Assembly (NCBI GenBank): GCA_002350105.1
Contig: DEDT01000029.1
Span: forward strand, 1 to 31,328
DNA: 31,328 bases
Direction: 5' to 3'
Origin: Selenomonadaceae bacterium UBA2897
GTDB lineage: Bacteria > Bacillota > Negativicutes > Selenomonadales > Selenomonadaceae
Made by a program: the position numbers and the translations under genes. Below the pieces are notes generated by a model that was not told the DNA's origin, ran no database searches, and saw only the letters and a list, made by a program, of their open reading frames with translations. The first letter of the stretch is position 1, and the number at the start of each line of letters is the position of its first letter. Shown here piece by piece: positions 6,758-14,156 of this stretch.

Positions 6758-6771
6758 GTAACGAAGGTTAC
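6758..6771. promoter_or_regulatory. GTAAC-N4-GTTAC palindrome at -41.5 of the ferredoxin promoter
   Basis: GTAACGAAGGTTAC is a perfect 5+5 palindrome (also GTA-N8-TAC) centred at 6764.5, exactly 41.5 bp upstream of the start predicted from the -10 at 6794-6799. This is the class II position used by CRP/FNR-superfamily activators. Confidence 0.5.
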
Positions 6772-6793
6772 CGTATCCTGCCGTGGTTTCGGG

Positions 6794-6799
6794 TATACT
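6794..6799 (+). promoter_or_regulatory. Ferredoxin gene -10 element
   Basis: TATACT at 6794-6799 has no recognisable -35 17 or 18 bp upstream, so an activator may be needed. The predicted start is near 6806, leaving a leader of about 19 nt that contains TAAGGAG. Confidence 0.5.
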
Positions 6800-6824
6800 A
6801 GGAACATAAGGAGATGAGAAAGCA

Positions 6825-7010
6825 ATGAAAGCTATCGTAAACAAGGATCTTTGCGTCGGCTGCGGCGCCTGCACAGGCTGCGCGCCGGAGGTATTCTCGC
6901 TGGGTGACGACGGGCTCGCACAGGGCTCCGCATTCACTGCGGACCAAAAGGACGCCGTGGAAGACGCCAGGTCAACCTGCCCGGTAGAGGCCATCAGCAC
7001 GGAGGACTAA
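6825..7010 (+). CDS. Single-cluster [4Fe-4S] ferredoxin
   Basis: 61 residues, the size of monocluster bacterial ferredoxins (Thermotoga or Desulfovibrio FdI type). Ligands are C10, C13 and C16 (CVGCGAC) and C52 (STCPVEAI); an extra cysteine, C19, is present. The second cluster of 2[4Fe-4S] ferredoxins is replaced by an acidic central region. It is a small soluble electron carrier; the partner is unknown. TAAGGAG lies about 11 nt before the ATG, longer than usual. The gene is monocistronic, divergent from the RHH-csrA operon, and ended by the terminator at 7064-7096. Confidence 0.9.
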   Translation: MKAIVNKDLCVGCGACTGCAPEVFSLGDDGLAQGSAFTADQKDAVEDARSTCPVEAISTED

Positions 7011-7063
7011 TCCCCCTCCGCTATTCCCCTAAAAGTATCTTATTCATCACAACACAATCCCGT

Positions 7064-7096
7064 ATACCGCAGGGTGCCGCGCGTGCCCTGCGGTAT
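7064..7096 (+). terminator. Intrinsic terminator of the ferredoxin gene
   Basis: Arms ATACCGCAGGG (7064-7074) and CCCTGCGGTAT (7086-7096) are perfect complements around an 11-nt loop and are followed by TTTG. Confidence 0.8.
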
Positions 7097-7112
7097 TTTG
7101 CATAGCAAAAAT

Positions 7113-7140
7113 GCCCGCCCGGACAAACGCCCGGACAGGC
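7113..7140 (-). terminator. Intrinsic terminator of the chemoreceptor gene
   Basis: On the minus strand GCCTGTCCGGG (7130-7140) pairs, with three G-U pairs, with TCCGGGCGGGC (7113-7123) around a 6-nt loop and is followed by ATTTTTG. It lies 18 bp after the chemoreceptor stop. Confidence 0.75.
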
Positions 7141-7158
7141 AAAGGATAGAACAATATT

Positions 7159-8865
7159 TTAGAAACGGAACCGGCTCAGCGAGTTCTGCAGGTCCTGCGC
7201 CAGCTTCGCGAGGGAATCGCTGGCCGTCGCGATCTCGGACGAGGAAGCGGACTGCTCCTCCGTCGCCGCCGAGACGCTCTCCATCTCCATGGAGACCTTC
7301 TTGCCCTGGCTGTCGATGTCGCCGATTGTGCCCGTGATGGCCGACGTGTTGCCCGCGACGCCGCGGATGGCCTCAGCCATGTTCGCGACCTCCGTGGAGA
7401 CGTCGTTGACGTAGGCCTTGATCTGCTCGAAGGCCTCGTGCAGCTCCTCGACGGAGCGCGCGCCTTCGGCGACGGCCGCGCTACCCTCGCGCATGGAGGT
7501 CACGGCGTTGCCCGTATCCTGCTGGATCCCCTGGATGAGCTGCGAAATCTGCTGCGCGGCCTCCTGGGACGCCTCAGCCAGCTTGCGCACCTCATCGGCC
7601 ACGACGGAGAAGCCGCGGCCCTGCTCGCCGGCACGCGCAGCCTCGATGGCCGCATTCAACGCCAGCAGGTTCGTCTGCTCGGCAATGCCGGAGATGGTCT
7701 CGACGATCTGGCCAATCTCCTGGGAGCTGTTACCCAGCTTGTCGACGATGGCCGCCGACTCGCCCACCGTGCTCTCGACGCTGCGGATCTTCTCGACGGA
7801 TGCCTTGATGGCCTTGCCGCCCTGCACCGCCTGATCGTAGGCGGCATTCGCATGCTCGGCCACCTTGTTGGCCTCGCTCTGCAGGTTGTCCACGGCTGCG
7901 GCCACGTCCTTGACGGACTGCGTGCTCGTGTCGACGCCACCCTGCTGCGCCATCACGGCATCAGAGGCCTGCTGCACCGACTGTGCCACCTGCTGCGAAG
8001 CCTGCGCCGACTGCTCGGAGCTGGCCGTGAGCTCCTCGGAAGCCGAGGCGATATGCACGGAAGAATCGTGCGTCTTCTGCAACAGCGCGGCGAGCTTGTG
8101 GCGCATATCGGCAAAAGTACTCGCCATCTCGCCGAACTCATCCGTACGCGTCACCACGAGGCCGTCATCGCGGAAATCGCCGTCACCGAGACGCGTGAAG
8201 CCGGCCATGACGCGCTGCAGCGGCGTCACGATGGACTTGATGAGCATCCAGCCGAACGCGCAGAGAATCACGAGCGTGATCAGCGTCTGGATAAGCATGC
8301 TCGTCACGGCGCTGCCCACGGCGCCGCTGTTGGCCGCATTGAGGTCCTCGGTCTGCTGCGTCAGGTCCTTGCGCAGCGGCTGCATCGCATTATCCCAGCC
8401 AATGATGGCCTTGATGGCCTGCGTGTTGTAGATCTCGCGGGCCTCATCCTGCTTACCCTCAATGGAGAGGTCAAGCATTTTCTCCATCTGTGCGCGGAAC
8501 GTCTTCCAGTTCGCCTCGATGGTCGCTTCCTGCTCCGCATTGAAGCCCAGCGCCTTGTACTCCTGCCAGTCCTTCTCGTACTGGTCCATGTACTCGCCGA
8601 TGTTCTTCTTGTTCTTCTTCAGCTGCGTCGGATCCGTCATATTGACATTCTCCAGCACGCGCGCCTGCGACGAGCGCACGACGACGGACGCATCGCCCAG
8701 CAGCTGCACCGCCTTCGTCTGGCGGCTCGCCATCTCGTTCATCGCCTGCTGCGTCTTCTGCAGGTAGGACACGCCGGTCCAGCTGACCGTAGCCAGCGCG
8801 ATGACCGTGATCACGATCATGCAGACGATCTTGTACGATACTCTCAGATTACTGAGCCAATTCAT
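7159..8865 (-). CDS. Methyl-accepting chemotaxis protein
   Basis: 568-residue transmembrane chemoreceptor. Membrane segment 1 is at about 12-32. A roughly 155-residue periplasmic region of four-helix-bundle character (about 33-187) ends at membrane segment 2 (about 188-210). A HAMP domain (about 210-265, TPLQRVMAGFTRLGDGD) leads into the coiled-coil signalling domain, whose highly conserved hairpin tip (EQTNLLALNAAIEAARAGEQ, about 396-415) binds CheA/CheW. It ends in LSRFRF without a CheR/CheB-tethering pentapeptide. The ligand is unknown. GAGGAGG stands 9 nt before the ATG. It is monocistronic with its own promoter, palindrome and terminator; no cheA or cheW is in the window. Confidence 0.93.
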   Translation of the reverse strand: MNWLSNLRVSYKIVCMIVITVIALATVSWTGVSYLQKTQQAMNEMASRQTKAVQLLGDASVVVRSSQARVLENVNMTDPTQLKKNKKNIGEYMDQYEKDWQEYKALGFNAEQEATIEANWKTFRAQMEKMLDLSIEGKQDEAREIYNTQAIKAIIGWDNAMQPLRKDLTQQTEDLNAANSGAVGSAVTSMLIQTLITLVILCAFGWMLIKSIVTPLQRVMAGFTRLGDGDFRDDGLVVTRTDEFGEMASTFADMRHKLAALLQKTHDSSVHIASASEELTASSEQSAQASQQVAQSVQQASDAVMAQQGGVDTSTQSVKDVAAAVDNLQSEANKVAEHANAAYDQAVQGGKAIKASVEKIRSVESTVGESAAIVDKLGNSSQEIGQIVETISGIAEQTNLLALNAAIEAARAGEQGRGFSVVADEVRKLAEASQEAAQQISQLIQGIQQDTGNAVTSMREGSAAVAEGARSVEELHEAFEQIKAYVNDVSTEVANMAEAIRGVAGNTSAITGTIGDIDSQGKKVSMEMESVSAATEEQSASSSEIATASDSLAKLAQDLQNSLSRFRF

Positions 8866-8921
8866 GGCTGCTTTCCTCCTCTTGCCAAATCCCCATTAAC
8901 CTTCCATTGTAACCTTCCTAC

Positions 8922-8950
8922 ATTATACGCACGACCTGCGCAGGCGTAAA
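8922..8950 (-). promoter_or_regulatory. Chemoreceptor gene promoter
   Basis: TTTACG (8945-8950), 17 bp, TATAAT (8922-8927) on the minus strand; the predicted start is near 8915 and the leader about 50 nt. The -35 overlaps the end of the palindrome at 8948-8967. Confidence 0.65.
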
Positions 8951-8967
8951 AGGACACGTGTCCTTTT
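8948..8967. repeat. Perfect 20-bp palindrome at the chemoreceptor promoter
   Basis: AAAAGGACACGTGTCCTTTT is fully self-complementary and centred about 42.5 bp upstream of the predicted start. It could be an operator for a dimeric regulator. It could also act as a weak bidirectional terminator (GGAC-ACGT-GTCC flanked by A4 and T4) for the gene at 8980. Confidence 0.55.
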
Positions 8968-8979
8968 CCCCTTCCCATA

Positions 8980-9588
8980 TCAGGAATTCGCCGTCCCCAA
9001 TGGGAATTCCTGCCGCCAGAAAAAAATAGAAGCTCTTGGCGCCATCGTGGTCGTCTTTATTCTTGCGCACAAAGAGAGAAGCTCCTCCACCTGATGGCGA
9101 AACTCCTCATTATTCAGCATGGTTTGAAATGGCCCAGCAATCTCGTAATCGCCCTGACCATCCGCCTGCAGGAAAACTGCATGTTGAAAGCTATTGCGGC
9201 TGGAACCCGTCAGAAAATTGCCTGTCATGATATTGATGATATTCTGCTTGGCCTGCGCGCTGAGCTGGAGCTGATATCCCTTTTGCAACCGCTCTACTAG
9301 CTGCTGCCAGACATGATGCGGCTCGTGCAACAAAATATCCAGTAATTCCAATTCATGCGGCCGCTTACCTTCACCGAATTTTAGCGAAATAAAATTCAGC
9401 ACTTCTGCCTGCTCTTTGCTCAGTTTCGTCGTATAAGCTTTTTCGTATTTATGCAGCAACATATAGTACGAACCCAGGCTCTTGTTGCGGAAAATACAGA
9501 CTGCATCCATCTCACCATAACGCTCAAATAAGGCGTAAATGTCAAAAGCGTCAGGAGCAAAAGCATGCAACATATCATTCTGAGCCAT
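8980..9588 (-). CDS. Uncharacterised protein, possibly a truncated gene
   Basis: About 202 residues from the chosen ATG; earlier starts (ATG 9597, TTG 9624) are equally possible because none has a ribosome site, which is unusual here. The frame closes with a stop shortly upstream of 9624. The protein is mixed alpha/beta and soluble, with segments LSKEQAEVLNFISLKFGEGK, RPHELELLDILL and NIMTGNFLTGSSRN. These faintly recall the C-terminal region of some Firmicutes superfamily II helicases, but no helicase motif is present, so I treat this as a weak impression. The base composition is clearly lower in GC than the flanking genes. A decayed or truncated acquired gene is the best explanation. Confidence 0.5.
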   Translation of the reverse strand: MAQNDMLHAFAPDAFDIYALFERYGEMDAVCIFRNKSLGSYYMLLHKYEKAYTTKLSKEQAEVLNFISLKFGEGKRPHELELLDILLHEPHHVWQQLVERLQKGYQLQLSAQAKQNIINIMTGNFLTGSSRNSFQHAVFLQADGQGDYEIAGPFQTMLNNEEFRHQVEELLSLCARIKTTTMAPRASIFFWRQEFPLGTANS

Positions 9589-9638
9589 CGTCTGCATCGT
9601 TGCAAAAAATATGACGCATCGCAAAGGAGGGATATATC

Positions 9639-9719
9639 ATGGAAACAAATATGCTCATCAGCCAATCTGCCTTGGCTTCTGTTGCCCATGGCAAAATTGA
9701 CAGCTGGATCAAAGCTTAA
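9639..9719 (+). CDS. Candidate 26-residue small protein or gene remnant
   Basis: An ORF of 26 codons beginning METNMLISQSALASV and ending DSWIKA, preceded by AAAGGAGG 8 nt before its ATG, one of the best ribosome sites in the window. Its TAA overlaps the recJ stop on the other strand at TTAA (9716-9719). Function unknown; no promoter is evident. It is either a real small protein or the 5' stub of a longer gene cut off at the recJ boundary. Confidence 0.35.
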   Translation: METNMLISQSALASVAHGKIDSWIKA

Positions 9720-11701
9720 TCGTCATTCGCGGCAAAATGGCGGTGGTAGGTGGGGGAGTCCATGAGGTTCATGCGCTTGGTGGCGGGGGGAAGGAACCAG
9801 CCTTTGCCCTCCTGACCTGGCTGCAGCAGGCCGAGCTCGAGGAAGATCCGGAGGCCGAGTTCCAATGTGTAGGTCGAGATGTGGCCGTAGCGCTGGCTGT
9901 GCATGGTGGCGAGTTCGCCGGTCGTATAGCCTATGGCCCCCGTCTGGTGCTGCAACTGGCTGAGCAGGCGGTAGATGCCGGCGAGAATCTCGCGCGTGGG
10001 AAAGATGCGCTCCGATTGCGCGGGCTCCACGGACTGTGCCATCAGCTGGATGCTGCGTTGGCCGTTCCATTCGTTGATCTGCGGCTCGTAGACGATGTCG
10101 AGCGCTTCGTTGTTCACCGTGCTGACAAGCTCGCTATGACGCCAGAACAGCACCGCGATGCGCCCGGACTGCGGGCCCACGTTGAAGCGCAGATGCTCGC
10201 CACCCTTGCCGATGGCCCGCGCGCCCCAGCCCTGGATCTGGCGCACGCCGAAGGCCGGCTGCGGATTGCCTTCGCCGAAGGGCTCCAGCATGGCCACTTC
10301 CCCGATGAGCGCTTCCGTGATGTCCTCGGGCGCGAGCTCCGCCTCGATGCGCACCCTGGGTACGTAGTCCTCCGGCTTTAAATGTTCTTTGGCATAGGCG
10401 CAGAAATCCCGCCGCAGGTCGTCGAGCTTGTCCGCCTGCAGGCTGAGCCCCGCCGCCTGCGCATGGCCGCCGAACTGCAGCAGGTCATCCTTGCACGCCC
10501 TGAGTGCCTCGTACATGTGGAGGCCTTCGATGCTGCGGCAGGAGCCCTTGCATGTGCCGTCTTTCCGGATGGAGCAGACAATCACCGGCTTGTAGTACTG
10601 CTCGACGAGTCGCGAGCCCACGATACCGATGACGCCGGGGTGCCAGTCCTCGCCCGCCACGACGATGGCGGATAGCGCATCCACGTCCTCTGTGGCCAGC
10701 TGCGCTTCAGCCTGGGCGCAGATATCCTGCTCCACTTCCTGCCGCTTTGCATTCAGCTCGTTGAGCTGTTCGGCCAGCGGCAGGGCTTCCTCCAGTGTCT
10801 CGCTCATGAGGAGTTCAACGCCGAGGCGCGCCGAACGCATACGCCCCGCCGAGTTCAGCCGTGGCCCGAGGCGGAAGCCGATATCGCTGCTGTGCAGCGG
10901 CTGATCCGCCCCCTCCAGTTTGCAGACCTGCAGCAGAGCCTGCAGGCCGGGAAGCTCTGTCTGCCGCAAAGCCTTGAGCCCCATGCTGACGATTTTCCGG
11001 TTCTCCCCTTGGAGTGGCACGACATCGGCCACCGTGCCGAGGGCCACGAGCTCGAGCTCACCCGCATAGTCCTGTCCGCGCATTTCCCGCCAAAGCGCCT
11101 GACAGAGCTTGAACGCGACGCCGCAGCCGCAGAGGTCGGCGCAGGGATAGCCGCTGTCCGCCCGATGCGGGTTCACCACGGCCACCGCGGGCGGCAGTGT
11201 CTCGCCCGGCAGATGGTGATCCGTGATCACGAAATCCATTTTGTCCTTTACCGCATCCACGAGTTCCACCGAGGCGATGCCACAGTCCACGGAGACGAGC
11301 AGATCGTAATCGGCTGCCAGCTCCTTCAGGGCCTTCTCGTTGAAACCGTAGCCCTCGCTGCGATCGGGGATATAGTAGTCGGCCTGTGCCCCCAGGGCGT
11401 GCAGATTGCGCAGCATGAGCGTCGTCGCCGTGATGCCGTCCACATCGTAGTCGCCGTAGATGACGATGCGCTCGCCCCCCTGGATGGCCGCCGCAATGCG
11501 GGCGACGGCCTTCGCCATGTCCGGCAGGAGCAGCGCATCATGGAAAGGCTGCGTCTCGGGATGCAGGAAGGCCTGTGCCTCCTCCGCCGTCCTGACGCCG
11601 CGCTGCACGAGCATGTTGGCCACCAATGGCGACACGCCGACCGCCTGTGCCAGTGCTGCCGCCTCCGCGGCCCGCGGCTCCACCCGCCATTCTTTCCTCA
11701 T
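9716..11701 (-). CDS. recJ: RecJ, single-strand-specific 5'-3' exonuclease
   Basis: 661 residues. DHH-family motifs are all present: GDYDVDG (83-89), VDCGIAS (138-144), TDHHLPG (160-166) and GTVADVVPL (222-230), then the DHHA1 motif FGGHAQAAG (410-418) and an OB-type region after about 445. RecJ degrades 5' single-stranded DNA in recombination and mismatch or base-excision repair. The last roughly 90 residues form the extra C-terminal domain seen in longer Firmicutes RecJ proteins. The ATG overlaps the preceding gene's stop by 4 nt (ATGA), with AGGAAG just upstream. It is the last gene of the cheB operon, converging on the low-GC patch. Confidence 0.95.
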   Translation of the reverse strand: MRKEWRVEPRAAEAAALAQAVGVSPLVANMLVQRGVRTAEEAQAFLHPETQPFHDALLLPDMAKAVARIAAAIQGGERIVIYGDYDVDGITATTLMLRNLHALGAQADYYIPDRSEGYGFNEKALKELAADYDLLVSVDCGIASVELVDAVKDKMDFVITDHHLPGETLPPAVAVVNPHRADSGYPCADLCGCGVAFKLCQALWREMRGQDYAGELELVALGTVADVVPLQGENRKIVSMGLKALRQTELPGLQALLQVCKLEGADQPLHSSDIGFRLGPRLNSAGRMRSARLGVELLMSETLEEALPLAEQLNELNAKRQEVEQDICAQAEAQLATEDVDALSAIVVAGEDWHPGVIGIVGSRLVEQYYKPVIVCSIRKDGTCKGSCRSIEGLHMYEALRACKDDLLQFGGHAQAAGLSLQADKLDDLRRDFCAYAKEHLKPEDYVPRVRIEAELAPEDITEALIGEVAMLEPFGEGNPQPAFGVRQIQGWGARAIGKGGEHLRFNVGPQSGRIAVLFWRHSELVSTVNNEALDIVYEPQINEWNGQRSIQLMAQSVEPAQSERIFPTREILAGIYRLLSQLQHQTGAIGYTTGELATMHSQRYGHISTYTLELGLRIFLELGLLQPGQEGKGWFLPPATKRMNLMDSPTYHRHFAANDD

Positions 11702-12054
11702 GCTTCCTGTCCGCTCCCGTCACTTTGTTCCCGGCTTATCAGCCGATAGCTGGCACCATACCACATGAGACACGGCTGCCCCTCCTCCGTGCCCAGCTGC
11801 ATATCCTCAAAGCAGGTATGCATCATATCCTGTACATCGAGACGGAAATCCTCATCCTCCGCGCTGTACATGATACTCTGTGCCACGGCCTGGCAGCTCT
11901 CACGCGAGACGACCAACTGGTCGTGTACGGCCTGTTCATCCCAGGCCACCGCGATTTCTGTCATGGCCGCAAAAAGGTCCAGCAATAATTCTCTGCCATC
12001 TTTTATCGCAATCACTCTTCCCCTAAGGCCACAGGGGCCTTGTTTCATTTCCAT
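11698..12054 (-). CDS. Small protein of unknown function between cheB and recJ
   Basis: 118 residues from the chosen ATG (alternatives 12060 and 12048). The only ribosome-site candidate is a weak GGGTG 7 nt upstream, so the start is uncertain. It is acidic, with no signal or membrane segment: a strand-rich beginning (GRVIAIKDGRELLLDLF), then helices (EIAVAWDEQAVHDQLVVSRES and DFRLDVQDMMHTCFEDM) and a closing strand (CLMWYGASYRLI). Not recognised. It lies 14 bp after cheB and overlaps recJ by 4 nt, so the three are co-transcribed. Nothing in the context assigns a function. Confidence 0.75.
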   Translation of the reverse strand: MEMKQGPCGLRGRVIAIKDGRELLLDLFAAMTEIAVAWDEQAVHDQLVVSRESCQAVAQSIMYSAEDEDFRLDVQDMMHTCFEDMQLGTEEGQPCLMWYGASYRLISREQSDGSGQEA

Positions 12055-12068
12055 ATCCATGCACCCGG

Positions 12069-12854
12069 TCAACAGGCCGTCTTGTGTACGATCAACTGGA
12101 CGGCCTGCGCCATATCCTGCAGATTCAGCTGCTGCTCGACGGCACCGCAATCCATGGCCGCCTTGGGCATGCCATAGACCACGGCGCTGGGCTCATCCTG
12201 CCCCAGCGTATGCGCGCCCGCCCGCCGCATCGCCAGCAGGCCATCGGCGCCATCCCGTCCCATCCCCGTGAGCAGGATGCCCAGCGCTGCCCCGCCGACG
12301 TACCTGGCCACACTGTCAAAGAGGACATCGACAGCCGGACAGACACTGTTCACGCGCGGTCCCGGCTGCACGACGAGCCGCATGCGGCCGCCATCCGTGC
12401 GCAGCGACATATGCCTCTCCCCCGGTGCGATATAGACATGATTTGCCGCAGGGATATCCCCCTCTTTGGCCTCAGAAATCTGCAGCTCACAGTCGGCATC
12501 CAAACGCTGGGCAAACAGCCGGGAAAAATACGGTGGGATGTGCTGCACGACGACGATGGGCGGCATGGGCGGGCGCAAAGCCGTCAATACGGTCGCCAGC
12601 GCCTCCGTGCCGCCCGTCGATGCGCCCATCGCGATCAGCTGCGGGATGTTCCATTGCAGCAGGCGGCTGCGAATCGCATCATCGAGATATACGGGGGGTA
12701 ATTTTGGGATGGGACCCTGTTGCTTCTCGATCATGGCCTTGATGGAGGCAGACGCTTCCATGGCCATGGCAGCGGCCTGGGCCGCAGCATTTTCCGCCGG
12801 ATGATCGGCCCGTGTTGTCTTGTATCCGCTGCGGTATGACTTATCCTTTGCCAC
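12069..12854 (-). CDS. cheB: CheB-type methylesterase domain without receiver domain
   Basis: 261 residues. The catalytic triad of the CheB C-terminal domain is visible: S79 in MGASTGGTEAL, H105 in VVQHIPPYFS and D201 in GMGRDGADGL. CheB removes methyl groups from chemoreceptor glutamates (and deamidates glutamines). Full CheB has an N-terminal phosphoreceiver of about 120 residues; here there is only an alanine-rich 70-residue segment with no DD...D...K pattern, so control by CheA phosphorylation is not expected. The start is GTG with AGGGGAG 6 nt upstream; no ATG fits. It has its own promoter and is not next to other che genes, though a chemoreceptor gene lies about 3.2 kb away. Confidence 0.85.
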   Translation of the reverse strand: MAKDKSYRSGYKTTRADHPAENAAAQAAAMAMEASASIKAMIEKQQGPIPKLPPVYLDDAIRSRLLQWNIPQLIAMGASTGGTEALATVLTALRPPMPPIVVVQHIPPYFSRLFAQRLDADCELQISEAKEGDIPAANHVYIAPGERHMSLRTDGGRMRLVVQPGPRVNSVCPAVDVLFDSVARYVGGAALGILLTGMGRDGADGLLAMRRAGAHTLGQDEPSAVVYGMPKAAMDCGAVEQQLNLQDMAQAVQLIVHKTAC

Positions 12855-12892
12855 AGCTTTCTCCCCTTTTATAAAAGCTATCTATCTATTCT

Positions 12893-12920
12893 ATTATACT
12901 CTGTTTTAACTGTTGTACAA
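12893..12920 (-). promoter_or_regulatory. cheB operon promoter
   Basis: TTGTAC (12915-12920), 16 bp, TATAAT (12893-12898) on the minus strand, start near 12886. An AT-rich inverted repeat ATTTTA-GG-TAAAAT (12923-12936) lies just upstream; it may be an operator or chance AT-richness. Confidence 0.65.
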
Positions 12921-13012
12921 TCATTTTAGGTAAAATAAAAGGTCGAAAAAACGAACAACCGTACCGCTCCACCGCCAAAACGCCTATTGCTGCCTGTATA
13001 AGATGAAAAACG

Positions 13013-13042
13013 AAAACCGCTGCCCGATGCGACAGCGGTTTT
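13013..13042 (-). terminator. Intrinsic terminator of the aro operon
   Basis: On the minus strand AAAACCGCTG (13033-13042) and CAGCGGTTTT (13013-13022) flank a 10-nt loop and are followed by CGTTTTTC, 17 bp after the aroB stop. Confidence 0.85.
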
Positions 13043-13058
13043 CTGATGCCTTTACGGC

Positions 13059-14156
13059 TTATTGCTCCAATCGGCGCTGCATGGCTGCGCGCACGACCTG
13101 TTCGGGTACGTCGTTGCGCACGCAGACCTTGCCGATGTCCTGCATGAGCACCCAGTTCACGCGGCCGCCTACGGTCTTCTTATCATGGAAGATGTCCTGA
13201 TACATGCCATCCACGCTGCAGCCCGCGGCCTGCAGGGGCAGATGCAGATCGTGAATCAGCGTCTCCACGCGATCGGCTGCCGACTGCGGGATGAGGCCGA
13301 GCTGCACGCTGATGTCCGCCGCGCCGGCCATGCCGATGGCCACGGCCTCACCATGGTTGTAGCGCACGTAGCCGGTTTCCTTCTCGATCGTGTGGCCGAT
13401 GGTGTGACCGAAATTCAGGATGCGGCGCAGGCCGCTCTCCTTCTCATCCTGGCTCACGACCGCCGCCTTGATTTCACAGGAACGCGCAATGATGTGCGCG
13501 GCCGCCGCAGGCGCGAGGGAGAGCACCTCCTTCTGATGCTCTTCCAGATAGCGGAAAAACGCTGCATCGTAGATGACGCCGTACTTGATGATTTCGCCGA
13601 GGCCCGTGTAGATTTCACGCGACGGCAGGGAATGCAGGCATTTCAGGTCGATGAAGACGGCCTGCGGCTGGTAGAAGGCACCGATGAGGTTCTTGCCCAG
13701 CACATGGTTGACGGCGACCTTGCCTCCCACGCTCGAATCTACCTGCGCGAGCAGGCTCGTCGGCAGCTGCACAAAGGGTACGCCGCGCATGTAGGTGGCT
13801 GCCACGAAGCCGGCGAGGTCACCGACAACACCGCCGCCGAGCGCAAAGACCGGCGAGCGGCGATCCATGCCCGCCTCGATGCAGGCCGTGTAGAGGCGCT
13901 CAGCCTGCTCCAGGCACTTCGTACTCTCGCCCGCGGGCACCTCTGCCAGCACGGGCTCCAATCCAGCCGCCTGCAGCAACTGCATGACCTGGCGGGCGTA
14001 ATAGGTGCCCACATTGCTGTCCGTCACCAGCAAGGCGCGGGTGGAAAAGCCCGCGCCCTGCACGAACCGCACGAGCTGATCCTCCAGCCCGTGACCGATA
14101 TAGATTGTATAGCTGTCTGTGCCGAGTTCCACCCGGACTTCCCGTACCTCAGGCAT
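13059..14156 (-). CDS. aroB: 3-dehydroquinate synthase
   Basis: 365 residues. Converts DAHP to 3-dehydroquinate, the second shikimate-pathway step, using NAD and a divalent metal. Family motifs: GGGVVGDLAGFVAATYMRG (NAD/phosphate site), LPTSLLAQVDSSVGGK, GLGEIIKYG (metal-ligand Glu region), and the metal-binding histidines in NFGHTIGHTIE and YNHGEAVAIG. The start is the ATG before PEVREVRVELG because AGAGGTG lies 6 nt upstream; a longer frame reaching 14252 would run through aroK. It overlaps aroK by 8 nt, so translation is likely coupled. Third and last gene of the operon. Confidence 0.95.
   Translation of the reverse strand: MPEVREVRVELGTDSYTIYIGHGLEDQLVRFVQGAGFSTRALLVTDSNVGTYYARQVMQLLQAAGLEPVLAEVPAGESTKCLEQAERLYTACIEAGMDRRSPVFALGGGVVGDLAGFVAATYMRGVPFVQLPTSLLAQVDSSVGGKVAVNHVLGKNLIGAFYQPQAVFIDLKCLHSLPSREIYTGLGEIIKYGVIYDAAFFRYLEEHQKEVLSLAPAAAAHIIARSCEIKAAVVSQDEKESGLRRILNFGHTIGHTIEKETGYVRYNHGEAVAIGMAGAADISVQLGLIPQSAADRVETLIHDLHLPLQAAGCSVDGMYQDIFHDKKTVGGRVNWVLMQDIGKVCVRNDVPEQVVRAAMQRRLEQ

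Noticed and set aside
7438..8949. 503-codon plus-strand frame opposite the chemoreceptor
   Set aside because: Shadow of the chemoreceptor gene; its leucine- and histidine-rich sequence mirrors the Ala/Gln-rich coiled coil.
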